In this document: positions 49,948 to 58,499 of the stretch, piece after piece
How positions within the stretch are numbered: position 1 is the first letter of the stretch
How the letters are laid out: every line of letters begins with the position of its first letter
DNA from: an uncultured Cellulomonadaceae bacterium
GTDB taxonomy: Bacteria; Actinomycetota; Actinomycetes; Actinomycetales; Cellulomonadaceae
DNA: 64,000 nt
NCBI GenBank assembly: GCA_947495165.1
Contig: CANLXM010000003.1
Location: 594,041 to 658,040, forward strand
Direction of reading: 5' to 3'
Notes under the pieces: generated by a model
Databases searched by the model: none
Seen by the model: the letters and a program-made list of their open reading frames with translations, nothing else
Told to the model about the DNA's origin: nothing
Position numbers and translations under genes: made by a program

Positions 49948-51444
49948 TCACGCGCCCGTGAGCTTCTCGCGCAGAGCGGCGAGCGCCTCGTCGGAGGCGA
50001 GGGTGCCACCGGTCTCCTCCTGGGCCGGAGCCGAGGAGTAGGTCGAGGGAGCGGCCGAGCTGCTGCTCGAGCTGGAGCTGCTGTTGGCCTCGGGCGCGGA
50101 CGCAGCGTCGGCGTCGGCCTTGATGGCCTCGGCAACCTGCTTGCGGTGCGCCTCCCAGCGGGAGTGAGCCTTGGCGTACTGCGCCTCCCAGGCCTCGCGC
50201 TGGGTCTCGTAGCCCTCGAGCCACTCGTTGGTCTCCGGGTCGAAGCCCTCCGGGTACTTGTAGTTCCCGGCCTCGTCGTACTCGGCGGCCATGCCGTACA
50301 GGGCGGGGTCGAAGTCCTCGGACTCGGGGTCGACGCCCTCGTTCGCCTGCTTCAGCGAGAGCGAGATGCGGCGACGCTCGAGGTCGATGTCGATGACCTT
50401 GACGAACGCGTCGTCGCCCACCGTGACGACCTGCTCAGGCAGGTCGACGTGGCGGACCGCGAGCTCGGAGATGTGCACGAGGCCCTCGATGCCGTCCTCG
50501 ACGCGCACGAACGCACCGAACGGAACGAGCTTGGTGACCTTACCGGGCACGACCTGACCGATGGCGTGCGTCCGAGCGAAGGCCTGCCACGGGTCCTCCT
50601 GCGTCGCCTTGAGCGACAGCGAGACACGCTCGCGGTCGAAGTCGACGTCGAGCACCTCGACGGTGACCTCCTGGCCGACCTCGACGACCTCGCCCGGGTG
50701 GTCGATGTGCTTCCAGGACAGCTCCGAGACGTGCACGAGGCCGTCGACGCCGCCGAGGTCCACGAACGCACCGAAGTTGACGATCGAGGAGACGACACCG
50801 GGGCGGACCTGGCCCTTCTGCAGCGTCTGCAGGAAGGTGGAACGGACCTCGGACTGCGTCTGCTCGAGCCACGCACGACGCGAGAGCACGACGTTGTTGC
50901 GGTTCTTGTCGAGCTCGATGATCTTCGCCTCGATCTCCTTGCCGACGTACGGCTGGAGGTCGCGGACGCGGCGCATCTCGACGAGCGACGCGGGCAGGAA
51001 GCCGCGCAGGCCGATGTCGAGGATGAGGCCACCCTTGACGACCTCGATGACGGTGCCGGTGACGACGCCGTCCTCCTCCTTGACCTTCTCGATCGTGCCC
51101 CAGGCGCGCTCGTACTGTGCGCGCTTCTTGGAGAGGATCAGACGGCCTTCCTTGTCCTCCTTCTGGAGCACCAGGGCCTCGACCGCGTCGCCGACCTTGA
51201 CGACCTCACCGGGGTCGACGTCGTGCTTGATGGAGAGCTCGCGGGAGGGGATGACGCCCTCGGTCTTATAACCGATGTCGAGGAGGACCTCGTCGCGGTC
51301 GACCTTGACGATGGTGCCCTCGACGATGTCACCGTCATTGAAGTACTTGATGGTGGCGTCGATGGCGGCGAGGAAGTCCTCAGCAGAGCCGATGTCGTTG
51401 ACAGCGACCTGCGGCGTGGACTTCGAAGGAGTAGGGGTGGTCAT
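49948..51444 (-). CDS. rpsA: 30S ribosomal protein S1
   Basis: mRNA-binding ribosomal protein, 498 aa, with four S1 OB-fold domains (about 35-105, 120-185, 205-275 and 290-360; for example GAFVDLGGVDGLVHVSELSW and GAFVRVEDGIEGLVHISELA). The C-terminal tail is disordered and includes a run of nine serines followed by an Ala/Glu-rich end. Four domains is the actinobacterial form. ATG 51444 with a GGAG about 11 nt upstream; a roughly 110-nt leader follows the predicted promoter. Confidence 0.98.
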   Translation of the reverse strand: MTTPTPSKSTPQVAVNDIGSAEDFLAAIDATIKYFNDGDIVEGTIVKVDRDEVLLDIGYKTEGVIPSRELSIKHDVDPGEVVKVGDAVEALVLQKEDKEGRLILSKKRAQYERAWGTIEKVKEEDGVVTGTVIEVVKGGLILDIGLRGFLPASLVEMRRVRDLQPYVGKEIEAKIIELDKNRNNVVLSRRAWLEQTQSEVRSTFLQTLQKGQVRPGVVSSIVNFGAFVDLGGVDGLVHVSELSWKHIDHPGEVVEVGQEVTVEVLDVDFDRERVSLSLKATQEDPWQAFARTHAIGQVVPGKVTKLVPFGAFVRVEDGIEGLVHISELAVRHVDLPEQVVTVGDDAFVKVIDIDLERRRISLSLKQANEGVDPESEDFDPALYGMAAEYDEAGNYKYPEGFDPETNEWLEGYETQREAWEAQYAKAHSRWEAHRKQVAEAIKADADAASAPEANSSSSSSSSSAAPSTYSSAPAQEETGGTLASDEALAALREKLTGA

Positions 51445-51558
51445 TGAGTCTGATGCTCCGATGCGGACAGGTGTAGTGCGGACAGGGTGCGGGCCTCGGA
51501 GCACAACGGCTCGTGCGGCTCACGACAGGCACGGAGAAGACACTCCACGCCGCCGACC

Positions 51559-51588
51559 ACCCTACCGGTCCGGGGGGCCCAGCCGCAA
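51559..51588 (-). promoter_or_regulatory. Predicted rpsA promoter
   Basis: TTGCGG (51588-51583), 18 bp, TAGGGT (51564-51559) on the minus strand, between pfkA and rpsA. It would give a leader of about 108 nt, long enough for the autogenous control known for S1 in other bacteria. Confidence 0.45.
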
Positions 51589-51596
51589 AGCGCTGG

Positions 51597-52622
51597 TCAG
51601 GACAGCGCGTGCGCCACGTTCAGCAGCTCGCGCGGGACGTGCTTGACCTTCCCGGCGACCTCGGACAGCGGGACCAGCACGACGCTGTCGTCCCGGAGGG
51701 CCGTCATGACGTTGGTCTCACCCCGCGTGATCGCATCGACGGCGGCGACGCCGAAGCGCGAGCCCAGGATGCGGTCGGTGGGCGTCGGGATGCCACCGCG
51801 CTGGGTGTGTCCGAGGACCGTGAGGCGCGTGTCGAAGCCCGTGCGCTCGGCGATCTCTGCCGCGACCCGCTCGCCGATCGCACCCGCGACGATCTCGCCG
51901 TACTTGCCCAGCTGGACCTCATACTCCATCGAGCTGCCCGGGATGGCGTGCGCGCCCTCGGCGACGACGACGATCGAGAAGTTTGCGTGCGCGCGGTGGC
52001 GGTGCTTGAGGAACTTGGTGATCTTGTCCATGTCGAACGGCTCCTCGGGAGCCAGCACGATCTCGGCGCCGCCGGCGATGCCCGCGTTGACGGCGATCCA
52101 GCCAGCGTGCCGTCCCATGACCTCGACGACCATGACGCGGTTGTGGCTCTCCGCGGTCGTGTGGATCCGGTCGATCGCCTCGGTCGCGATGTTGACCGCG
52201 GTGTGGAAGCCGATCGACAGGTCGGTGCCGAACACGTCGTTGTCGATCGTCTTGGGGATCGCGACGATCTTGACGCCGGACTCGGCGACCTTGCTCGCGG
52301 CGTGCAGCGTGCCGTCCCCGCCGATGCAGATGAGCGCCTCGATGCGCTCGGCCTCGAGGGTCGCGAGCACGGCGTCCATCGATCCGTCGGCCGTGTTGGG
52401 GTGGAAGCGCGCCGTGCCCAGCAACGTGCCGCCCACGGGGAGCACGTTGCGGATGTGCTGGCGCTCGAGCGGCATGACGTCACCGTCGACGACGCCCTTC
52501 CAGCCGTTGCGGAAACCGATGATCGAGTGGCCGTACTCCCCCAGTCCCTGCTTCACGACCGCGCGGATCGCGGCGTTCAGGCCCGGGCAGTCTCCGCCGC
52601 CGGTCAGCAGTCCGATGCGCAT
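51597..52622 (-). CDS. pfkA: 6-phosphofructokinase, group III, ATP-type signature
   Basis: Phosphorylates fructose-6-phosphate. 341 aa. N-terminal MRIGLLTGGGDCPGLN; GGDGT (101-105) with G104; PKTIDND (123-129) with K124 and catalytic D127; MGRHAG. G104 with K124 is the mix seen in actinobacterial ATP-dependent group III enzymes, whereas PPi-dependent ones carry D104/K124 and E. coli-type ones G104/G124. ATG 52622 with GAGGGAGA 8 nt upstream. Confidence 0.96.
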   Translation of the reverse strand: MRIGLLTGGGDCPGLNAAIRAVVKQGLGEYGHSIIGFRNGWKGVVDGDVMPLERQHIRNVLPVGGTLLGTARFHPNTADGSMDAVLATLEAERIEALICIGGDGTLHAASKVAESGVKIVAIPKTIDNDVFGTDLSIGFHTAVNIATEAIDRIHTTAESHNRVMVVEVMGRHAGWIAVNAGIAGGAEIVLAPEEPFDMDKITKFLKHRHRAHANFSIVVVAEGAHAIPGSSMEYEVQLGKYGEIVAGAIGERVAAEIAERTGFDTRLTVLGHTQRGGIPTPTDRILGSRFGVAAVDAITRGETNVMTALRDDSVVLVPLSEVAGKVKHVPRELLNVAHALS

Positions 52623-52785
52623 GCTGTGATCTCCCTCGACGCCCCACGGCGTGTGTGCTGTCACGCCCGGAGGCGTCGTCCTCGATCAGCCTACCGACAC
52701 GGCTGTGACCTGGGTCGGCCCAAGGTCCCGCGTGGACAACCCGGCCTCGGACCTGCCCGGCGAGTCTCGCTGCGAGGATGGGGCC

Positions 52786-53571
52786 ATGACGACGCGAGCC
52801 GGCTACCAGGACGTTCCCGACGACGCTGCGGCGCCCGCGAGCCGCTCGTGGTGGGATGCCAACGCGCGCGAGTACCTCGCCGAGCACGGCGAGTTCCTCG
52901 GTGACGAGGACTTCTGCTGGTGCCCGGAGGGCCTCCGCGAGGCGGACGCGGGGATCCTCGGTGACGTCCGCGGCCGCCAGGTGCTCGAGATCGGGGCGGG
53001 GGCTGCCCAGTGCTCGGCCTGGCTGGCCGCGCGCGGAGCGCACACGGTGGCGACCGATCTCTCCGGCGGCATGCTGCGCGCGGGCGCCCGCGCTGACGGG
53101 TGCCCGACCCTCGTGCAGGCGGACGCGCGGAGGTTGCCGTTCGCGCGCGCCTCCTTCGACGTCGTGTTCACCTCCTACGGTGCCCTGCCGTTCGTGCCCG
53201 ACGCCGCCGCCGTGCACCGCGAGGTCGCGCGCGTCCTGCGACCCGGGGGGCGATGGGCGTTCTCGGTGACGCACCCAGTGCGCTGGGCGTTCCCCGACGA
53301 CCCCGGGGCCGGAGGCCTGACGGTCAGCCGTTCGTACTTCGACCGCACCCCGTACGCCGAGCGTGACGAGGACGGGCAGGTCAGCTACGTCGAGTACCAC
53401 CGGACGCTCGGCGACCACGTCCGCGAGCTGCGCGCAGCCGGTCTGGTCCTGGAGGACCTGATCGAGCCGGAGTGGCCGGAGGGGCACGAGCGGACGTGGG
53501 GCGGGTGGTCCGCACTGCGTGGGACCCGCATCCCCGGGACGGCGATCTTCGTCGCCAGCCGTCCCGCCTGA
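52786..53571 (+). CDS. Class I SAM-dependent methyltransferase
   Basis: 261 aa, Rossmann-like methyltransferase. Motif I VLEIGAGAAQCSAWLAARG, motif II VATDLSGGML, motif III-like DVVFTSYGALPFVPD and HREVARVLRPGGRWAFSVTHP. ATG 52786 with GAGGA 7 nt upstream. It faces polA; their stop codons are about 10 bp apart. Small-molecule substrate is likely but unknown. Confidence 0.92.
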   Translation: MTTRAGYQDVPDDAAAPASRSWWDANAREYLAEHGEFLGDEDFCWCPEGLREADAGILGDVRGRQVLEIGAGAAQCSAWLAARGAHTVATDLSGGMLRAGARADGCPTLVQADARRLPFARASFDVVFTSYGALPFVPDAAAVHREVARVLRPGGRWAFSVTHPVRWAFPDDPGAGGLTVSRSYFDRTPYAERDEDGQVSYVEYHRTLGDHVRELRAAGLVLEDLIEPEWPEGHERTWGGWSALRGTRIPGTAIFVASRPA

Positions 53572-53581
53572 GGCGCCCTCG

Positions 53582-56269
53582 TCAGTGGCCGGCCTCGTGC
53601 CACGTCGTGCCGACCCCGACGGAGACGTCGAGGGGCACCGACAGCGGCGCCGCCGCGCCCATCTGTGCGCGGACGAGCGCCTCGACGGCGTCCCGCTCCC
53701 CCGCCGCCACCTCGAGGACGAGCTCGTCGTGCACCTGCAGCAGCAGCCGGGACGCGAGCCCCTGGGCGCGCAGCTCCCGGTCGACGCCGAGCATCGCGAC
53801 CTTGATGAGGTCGGCTGCCGAGCCCTGGATGGGCGCGTTGAGAGCCATCCGCTCAGCCATCTCCCGGCGCTGCCGGTTGTCGCTCGTGAGGTCGGGCAGG
53901 TAACGCCGCCGCCCCAGGAGCGTTGCCGTGTAGCCCGTCGCGCGCGCTTCCTCGACCACGCCGGTCAGGTAGTCCCGCACACCGCCGAAGCGGCGGAAGT
54001 AGTCGTCCATCAGCTTCGAGGCCTCGCCGACCTCGATGTTGAGCTGCTTCGAGAGGCCGAAGGCGGACAGGCCGTAGGCCAGGCCGTAGCTCATCGCCTT
54101 GATCTTGGAGCGCATCGCCGCGGTGACCTCGGTGGTCGGCACGCCGAAGACGCGCGACCCGACGTATCGGTGCAGGTCCTCCCCCGACCGGAAGGCCTCG
54201 ATGAGACCGGCGTCGCCGGACAGGTGCGCCATGATCCGCATCTCGATCTGGCTGTAGTCCGCGGTCAGGAGCGTCTCGAAGCCGTCGCCGACCGTGAACA
54301 CGCGCCGGATCTGGCGGCCGGCCTCGGTACGGATCGGGATGTTCTGCAGGTTCGGGTCTGCCGAGCTCAGCCGCCCGGTCGCGGCGATGGTCTGCTGGAA
54401 CGTCGTCCGGATCCGCCCGTCGGATCCCACGGCCTTGAGCAGCCCTTCGACCGTCTGCCGGAGCCTGGTCGCGTCGCGGTGCGCCAGGAGGTGGGCGAGG
54501 AACGGGTGCTCGGTGCGCGCGAAGAGGTCCGCCAACGACGCCGCGTCCGTGGTGTAGCCGGTCTTGATCTTCTTCGTCTTCGGCATCTCGAGCTGGTCGA
54601 ACAGGACCTCCTGCAGCTGCTTGGGCGAACCGAGGTTCACCTCTCGCCCGATCACCTCGTAGGCTGCCGCCGCGGCCTGTGCGACGAGGTCCGCGAAGTG
54701 CCGCTCCAGCTCGCGCAGCGCGTCCACGTCGATCGCAATGCCGCGGTGCTCCATCTCCGCGAGCACCCGGGTGAGCGGCAGCTCGAGGTCGGTCAGCAGC
54801 AGCGACGCCCCGCGGTCCGCGAGGTCGGCCCCGAGGGCGTCGGCGAGGTCCACGAGCACGGTGGCGTGCACGGCGAGCCGGCGGGCGGCGGAGTCTCCCC
54901 CGAGCTCGAGGTCGAGCGCGCCCTGGCCCGCGGAGTCGTCGTTCTCGAGGCGCAGCTCGCGGTGCAGGTGCCGGATGCTGAGGTCAGCCAGGTCGTAGCT
55001 GCGCTGGTCCGGGTGGCACAGGTACGCGGCGAGCTCGGTGTCGAAGGTGACTCCGCGCAGGTCGTACCCGCGCGAGCGCAAGGCGTGCCAGGCAGCCTTG
55101 GCTCCGTGCACGACCTTGGCCGCGGCGTCGTCGGCGAGCCAGGCGCCGAGCGCGCGCTCGTCGTCGTCGTTCACGTCCGCGAGGTCCACGACGACCGCTG
55201 CTCCGCCAGCAGCCAGCGCGACCTGCCACGCGTCCGCGGCTGCCGGGGTCGTGACTCCGGCGACCTGCAGACCGACCGCCTGGCTCCCCTGGCTCGCGAG
55301 CCAGGCGCCGAGCGCCCCCGGCTCGAGCTCGACGAGCGCGACCTCGGCGGCGTCGGCCTCAGGACCCGGGTCCGCGTCCTCGCTCGGCACCATGGCGAAG
55401 AGGCGCTCGCGCAGCGTGCGGAACTGCAGGGCGTCGAACACGCGGTGCATCGCTTCGCGGTCCCACGGCTGCGCCGCGAGGTCGCCCGGCGCGATGGGCA
55501 GCTCGACGTCCGTGAGGAGGTGGTTGAGCTCGCGGTTGAGCCGGACCTGCTCGAGGTGCGCGCGCAGCGACTCGCCGGCCTTGCCCTTGATCTCGTCCGC
55601 GTGGTCGAGGACGCCCGACAACGAGCCGTACTGGTTGATCCACTTGGCCGCGGTCTTGGGGCCGACCCCGGGGACCCCCGGGATGTTGTCGCTCGTCTCC
55701 CCGACGAGAGCGGCGAGGTCCGGGTACTGGTGCGGAGCGACCCCGTACTTCGCCTGAACCGCCTCGGGGGTCATCCGCGCGAGCTCGGAGACGCCCTTGA
55801 CGGGGTACAGGACGGTGACGTTCTCGTTGACGAACTGCAGGGAGTCTCGATCACCCGAGCAGACCAGGACCTGCATGCCGGCCGCGTCTGCCTGCGACGA
55901 GAGCGTCGCCAGGATGTCGTCGGCCTCGAAGTTGTCCTTCTCCAGGAAGGGCACGTTCATCGCCTCGAGCACCTCCATGATGAGAGGCACCTGACCCTTG
56001 AAGGGTTCCGGGGTGGCGTCCCGGGTGCCCTTGTAGCTGGGGAAGCGCTCGGTGCGGAAGGTCGTGCTGCCAGCGTCGAACGCGACCGCCAGGTGCGTCG
56101 GCTCCTCCGTCTTGATGAGGTTCGCGAGCATCGAGACGAAGCCGTGCACGGCGTTCGTGCTCTGGCCGCTCGAGGTCGTGAACTTGTCGACGGGCAGGGC
56201 GAAGTATGCCCGGAACGCCATCGAGTGGCCGTCGATCAGAAGGAGCCGAGGTCGCGCGTTTTCACTCAC
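53582..56269 (-). CDS. polA: DNA polymerase I
   Basis: Repair and Okazaki-fragment polymerase, 895 aa. The N-terminal 5'-3' exonuclease has LLLIDGHSMAFRAYFALP, NFEADDI and GVPGVGPKTA. The middle 3'-5' exonuclease-like domain lacks the D-x-E motif, so proofreading is probably lost, as in other actinobacteria. The polymerase domain has motif A DYSQIEMRIMAHLSGD and motif C VHDELVLE. I chose the GTG at 56269: TAGGTT lies 7 nt upstream and no Shine-Dalgarno is present. An in-frame ATG at 56290 is the alternative. The start is only 19 bp from the divergent thioesterase start. Confidence 0.97.
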   Translation of the reverse strand: MSENARPRLLLIDGHSMAFRAYFALPVDKFTTSSGQSTNAVHGFVSMLANLIKTEEPTHLAVAFDAGSTTFRTERFPSYKGTRDATPEPFKGQVPLIMEVLEAMNVPFLEKDNFEADDILATLSSQADAAGMQVLVCSGDRDSLQFVNENVTVLYPVKGVSELARMTPEAVQAKYGVAPHQYPDLAALVGETSDNIPGVPGVGPKTAAKWINQYGSLSGVLDHADEIKGKAGESLRAHLEQVRLNRELNHLLTDVELPIAPGDLAAQPWDREAMHRVFDALQFRTLRERLFAMVPSEDADPGPEADAAEVALVELEPGALGAWLASQGSQAVGLQVAGVTTPAAADAWQVALAAGGAAVVVDLADVNDDDERALGAWLADDAAAKVVHGAKAAWHALRSRGYDLRGVTFDTELAAYLCHPDQRSYDLADLSIRHLHRELRLENDDSAGQGALDLELGGDSAARRLAVHATVLVDLADALGADLADRGASLLLTDLELPLTRVLAEMEHRGIAIDVDALRELERHFADLVAQAAAAAYEVIGREVNLGSPKQLQEVLFDQLEMPKTKKIKTGYTTDAASLADLFARTEHPFLAHLLAHRDATRLRQTVEGLLKAVGSDGRIRTTFQQTIAATGRLSSADPNLQNIPIRTEAGRQIRRVFTVGDGFETLLTADYSQIEMRIMAHLSGDAGLIEAFRSGEDLHRYVGSRVFGVPTTEVTAAMRSKIKAMSYGLAYGLSAFGLSKQLNIEVGEASKLMDDYFRRFGGVRDYLTGVVEEARATGYTATLLGRRRYLPDLTSDNRQRREMAERMALNAPIQGSAADLIKVAMLGVDRELRAQGLASRLLLQVHDELVLEVAAGERDAVEALVRAQMGAAAPLSVPLDVSVGVGTTWHEAGH

Positions 56270-56276
56270 ACCTGAC

Positions 56277-56299
56277 AACCTAGCGCCCATGACCGACAC
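56277..56299 (-). promoter_or_regulatory. polA promoter: PafBC-like element plus leaderless -10
   Basis: GTGTCGGTC (56299-56291), 8 nt, TAGGTT (56282-56277), 7 nt, GTG. The 9-mer matches seven of nine positions of TTGTCRGTG at the exact N8 spacing of mycobacterial PafBC-type DNA-damage promoters, like the uvrB promoter. The element lies inside the first codons of the divergent thioesterase gene. Confidence 0.5.
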
Positions 56300-56735
56300 G
56301 CACTCCCCGTCGCCGGCGGGCACGCCGACCGACGACCTGTCCGCACTCGCCGCGATCGCGCGCGGCACGCTCGTCGAGCGCCTCGGCATCGAGATCACGC
56401 ACTGGTCCGCGGAGCGCACGGTCGCCACGATGCCCGTGGCCGGCAACACCCAGCCAGCCGGTCTGCTCCACGGGGGCGCGTCGGCGGCCCTCGCCGAGAC
56501 CGTCGCCTCCTACGCGGCGATCGCGCACGCGGGGACGGACCGGGGCGTCGTCGGGCTCGACCTCAACGCCACCCATCATCGAGCGGTGCGCGAGGGGATC
56601 GTCCGCGCCGACGCGCGCGCGATCCACCTCGGTCGGACGCTGGCGTCCTACGAGATCGAGATCACCGACGAGTCCGGGCGGCGCGTGTGCACCGCGCGAC
56701 TGACGTGCATGATCCTCGACGACACGCGCACCTGA
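56289..56735 (+). CDS. Hotdog-fold thioesterase (PaaI/MenI type)
   Basis: 148 aa acyl-CoA thioesterase. The block LLHGGASAALAETVASYAA matches the 1,4-dihydroxy-2-naphthoyl-CoA hydrolase/PaaI group, with the catalytic glutamate in AETVAS; the second block is GLDLNATHHRAVREG. ATG 56289; no Shine-Dalgarno. Divergent from polA with almost no spacer, so its promoter must lie within polA. Menaquinone synthesis (MenI) is a plausible role but is not shown by neighbours. Confidence 0.9.
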   Translation: MTDTHSPSPAGTPTDDLSALAAIARGTLVERLGIEITHWSAERTVATMPVAGNTQPAGLLHGGASAALAETVASYAAIAHAGTDRGVVGLDLNATHHRAVREGIVRADARAIHLGRTLASYEIEITDESGRRVCTARLTCMILDDTRT

Positions 56736-56749
56736 GGCGCGCAGGACGC

Positions 56750-57427
56750 TCAGACGAGGCGCTTGAGCGGCGTCACGTCCGCGGGAGCATCGTCCATCGA
56801 GGTGACGCCGCGCGCCGCGAGCCGGCCCCGCAGCTCACGCAGGTCGACCGGACCCGACTGCGTCTCGATGCGCGCCTTCCGGCGTCGCGCGATCAGGTCC
56901 TCCAGGCCACGCGGGCCGCGCCGGCCGACGGTCGACTCGGCGCCGAGCTTGCGGAGGAGCTGGCTCGTCGAGACGACGCGGTGCGCGGCGGCGGGCGCAA
57001 AACCCATGCGCGCCAGGAAGCGCTGCACGGCGCGCGAGCCGGGGATCGGGACGGAGTAGACCTCGTCGGCGCCCGACTCGACCGCCGTCTGGGCTGCGGC
57101 GGTGAGCAGCGCGTGCCCCACGCCACGACGCCGCGCGGTCTCGTCGACGTAGATGCCCTCGATGTACAGCACGGGCTCGTCGTTGTAGACGTTCGACTCG
57201 ACGATCCGGGCGAGCATGAACCCCACCACGGTCGAGTCGTCCGAGGCGACGTAGATGCGCCCGCCCGGGACCGAGAGCAGCACCCCGAGCTGGCGTTGCA
57301 GCTTGCTGGTGTCGGGCTGGCAGATCTGCGACGGCGTGGCGGTCTCGTCGCGGGCGACGAGACAGAGCCGGGCGACCTCGGGGAGGTCGGCTGCCGACGC
57401 GTGGCGAACCTCAACTGACGCACGCAC
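56750..57427 (-). CDS. GNAT-family N-acetyltransferase
   Basis: 225 aa. The N-terminal GNAT domain (about 1-150) has the acetyl-CoA loop RRRGVGHALLTAAAQ and the preceding strand PVLYIEGIYVDETA; the remainder (150-225) is a basic extension (DLIARRRKARIETQ) without a recognised domain. GTG 57427 with GGGAGG 9 nt upstream. Substrate unknown. Lies between polA and the pdtaR-type gene, as in related actinobacteria. Confidence 0.88.
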   Translation of the reverse strand: MRASVEVRHASAADLPEVARLCLVARDETATPSQICQPDTSKLQRQLGVLLSVPGGRIYVASDDSTVVGFMLARIVESNVYNDEPVLYIEGIYVDETARRRGVGHALLTAAAQTAVESGADEVYSVPIPGSRAVQRFLARMGFAPAAAHRVVSTSQLLRKLGAESTVGRRGPRGLEDLIARRRKARIETQSGPVDLRELRGRLAARGVTSMDDAPADVTPLKRLV

Positions 57428-57596
57428 TCAAGGACCTCCCACGCTCGTCGTGCTCGGCGGTCGCCGCAGAACACCGCCCCCTGCGGATAAGAAACTGCCC
57501 GCTACCACGTCATCGAGGCGCTGAACAGGCGAACTCAACATACCGATGCCGATCCGTGACCACAAGGTGCCAGCACCCGAGGTCGGGACGACGACG

Positions 57597-58274
57597 TCAG
57601 CCCTTGCCGACCTGGTCGATCACGGCGTCGGCGACCTCACGCATGGTGAGCCGACGATCCATCGACGTCTTCTGGATCCACCGGAAGGACTCGGGCTCGC
57701 TGAGGCCCATCTTCGTCATGAGCAGACCCTTGGCGCGGTCGACGCGCTTACGAGTCTCGAAGCGCTCGGTCAGGTCCGCGACCTCAGCCGACAGCGCCGA
57801 GATCTCGGAGTAGCGCGAGATCGCGATCTCGACGGCCGGGAGGAGGTCGGCCGGGCTGAACGGCTTGATGACGTAAGCCATCGCACCCGCGTCACGGGCA
57901 CGCTCGACGAGCTCGGTCTGCGAGAACGCCGTCAGCAGCACGACGGGCGCGGCGTGCGCCTTCGCGATGCGCTCCGCGGCGGAGATGCCGTCGAGCTCAG
58001 GCATCTTCACGTCCATCACGACGACGTCGGGGCGGTGCTCGAGCGCGAGCGCGACGGCGGTCTCCCCGTCCCCTGCCTCGCCGACGACGTCGAAGCCCGC
58101 CTCGCGCAGGGTCTCGACGACGTCCATGCGGATCAGCGCCTCGTCCTCGACGACGATCGCCGTCCGCTGGCGCGGCGCGGCGTTCTCGGTGGGCGCGGCC
58201 TCGTCCTCGGGCGCCGTCATCGGCGGGAGGTCGAGCTCGATCTTGGCGCGGGGTTCCTCGGCGTTCTCAGTCAC
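57597..58274 (-). CDS. PdtaR-type response regulator with ANTAR RNA-binding domain
   Basis: Two-component output protein acting on RNA (transcription antitermination). 225 aa. Receiver domain with acidic pocket VVEDEALI and phospho-acceptor in VVVMDVKMPELDG, conserved T (LLTAFS) and K (VIKPFS); C-terminal ANTAR domain VDRAKGLLMTKMGLSEPESF. It matches mycobacterial PdtaR, also near polA/pyk, whose sensor PdtaS is encoded elsewhere. Start: TAGGAT lies 7 nt before the GTG at 58274 (leaderless), an arrangement echoed in polA; the ATG at 58283 is the alternative. Confidence 0.95.
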   Translation of the reverse strand: MTENAEEPRAKIELDLPPMTAPEDEAAPTENAAPRQRTAIVVEDEALIRMDVVETLREAGFDVVGEAGDGETAVALALEHRPDVVVMDVKMPELDGISAAERIAKAHAAPVVLLTAFSQTELVERARDAGAMAYVIKPFSPADLLPAVEIAISRYSEISALSAEVADLTERFETRKRVDRAKGLLMTKMGLSEPESFRWIQKTSMDRRLTMREVADAVIDQVGKG

Positions 58275-58281
58275 ACGGATC

Positions 58282-58287
58282 ATCCTA
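58282..58287 (-). promoter_or_regulatory. Leaderless -10 box of the ANTAR regulator gene (TAGGAT)
   Basis: TAGGAT, seven bases (GATCCGT), then the GTG at 58274. AGGA could alternatively serve as a Shine-Dalgarno for the same GTG. Confidence 0.45.
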
Positions 58288-58389
58288 CTTCCCTGCGCAG
58301 GCGCGGGCGGACCGGGGGCGGGCGGCACCCGCGCGTCGACCTGGTGCACCGACGTGCTCCACCCATGTGGTTCGATAGGACGCGCACAG

Positions 58390-58463
58390 GCCCCGGTAGC
58401 CCAACCGGCAGAGGCGTTCGGCTCAAACCCGATCCAGTGTGGGTTCGAATCCCACCCGGGGCA
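58390..58463 (+). tRNA. tRNA with anticodon CAA (Leu, UUG) but class I variable loop
   Basis: 74-nt cloverleaf: acceptor GCCCCGG/CCGGGGC, T arm GTGGG-TTCGAAT-CCCAC, anticodon loop CTCAAAC (anticodon CAA, U33, A37) on a stem of four pairs with a T27-T43 mismatch. The D arm is Leu-like: a 3-bp stem GCC/GGC, a long loop and G18G19. The discriminator is A, as in tRNA-Leu. The variable loop is only 5 nt (CCAGT), whereas bacterial tRNA-Leu normally carries a long variable arm. CC but not CCA follows. Charging by LeuRS is therefore uncertain. Confidence 0.85.
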
Positions 58464-58473
58464 CCGTGCGGAC

Positions 58474-58499
58474 CGGCCCGGACGCCATCGTCCGGGCCG
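58474..58499 (+). terminator. Terminator after the CAA tRNA
   Basis: Perfect 11-bp inverted repeat (CGGCCCGGACG/CGTCCGGGCCG) with a CCAT loop, 9 nt after the tRNA end. Confidence 0.7.
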
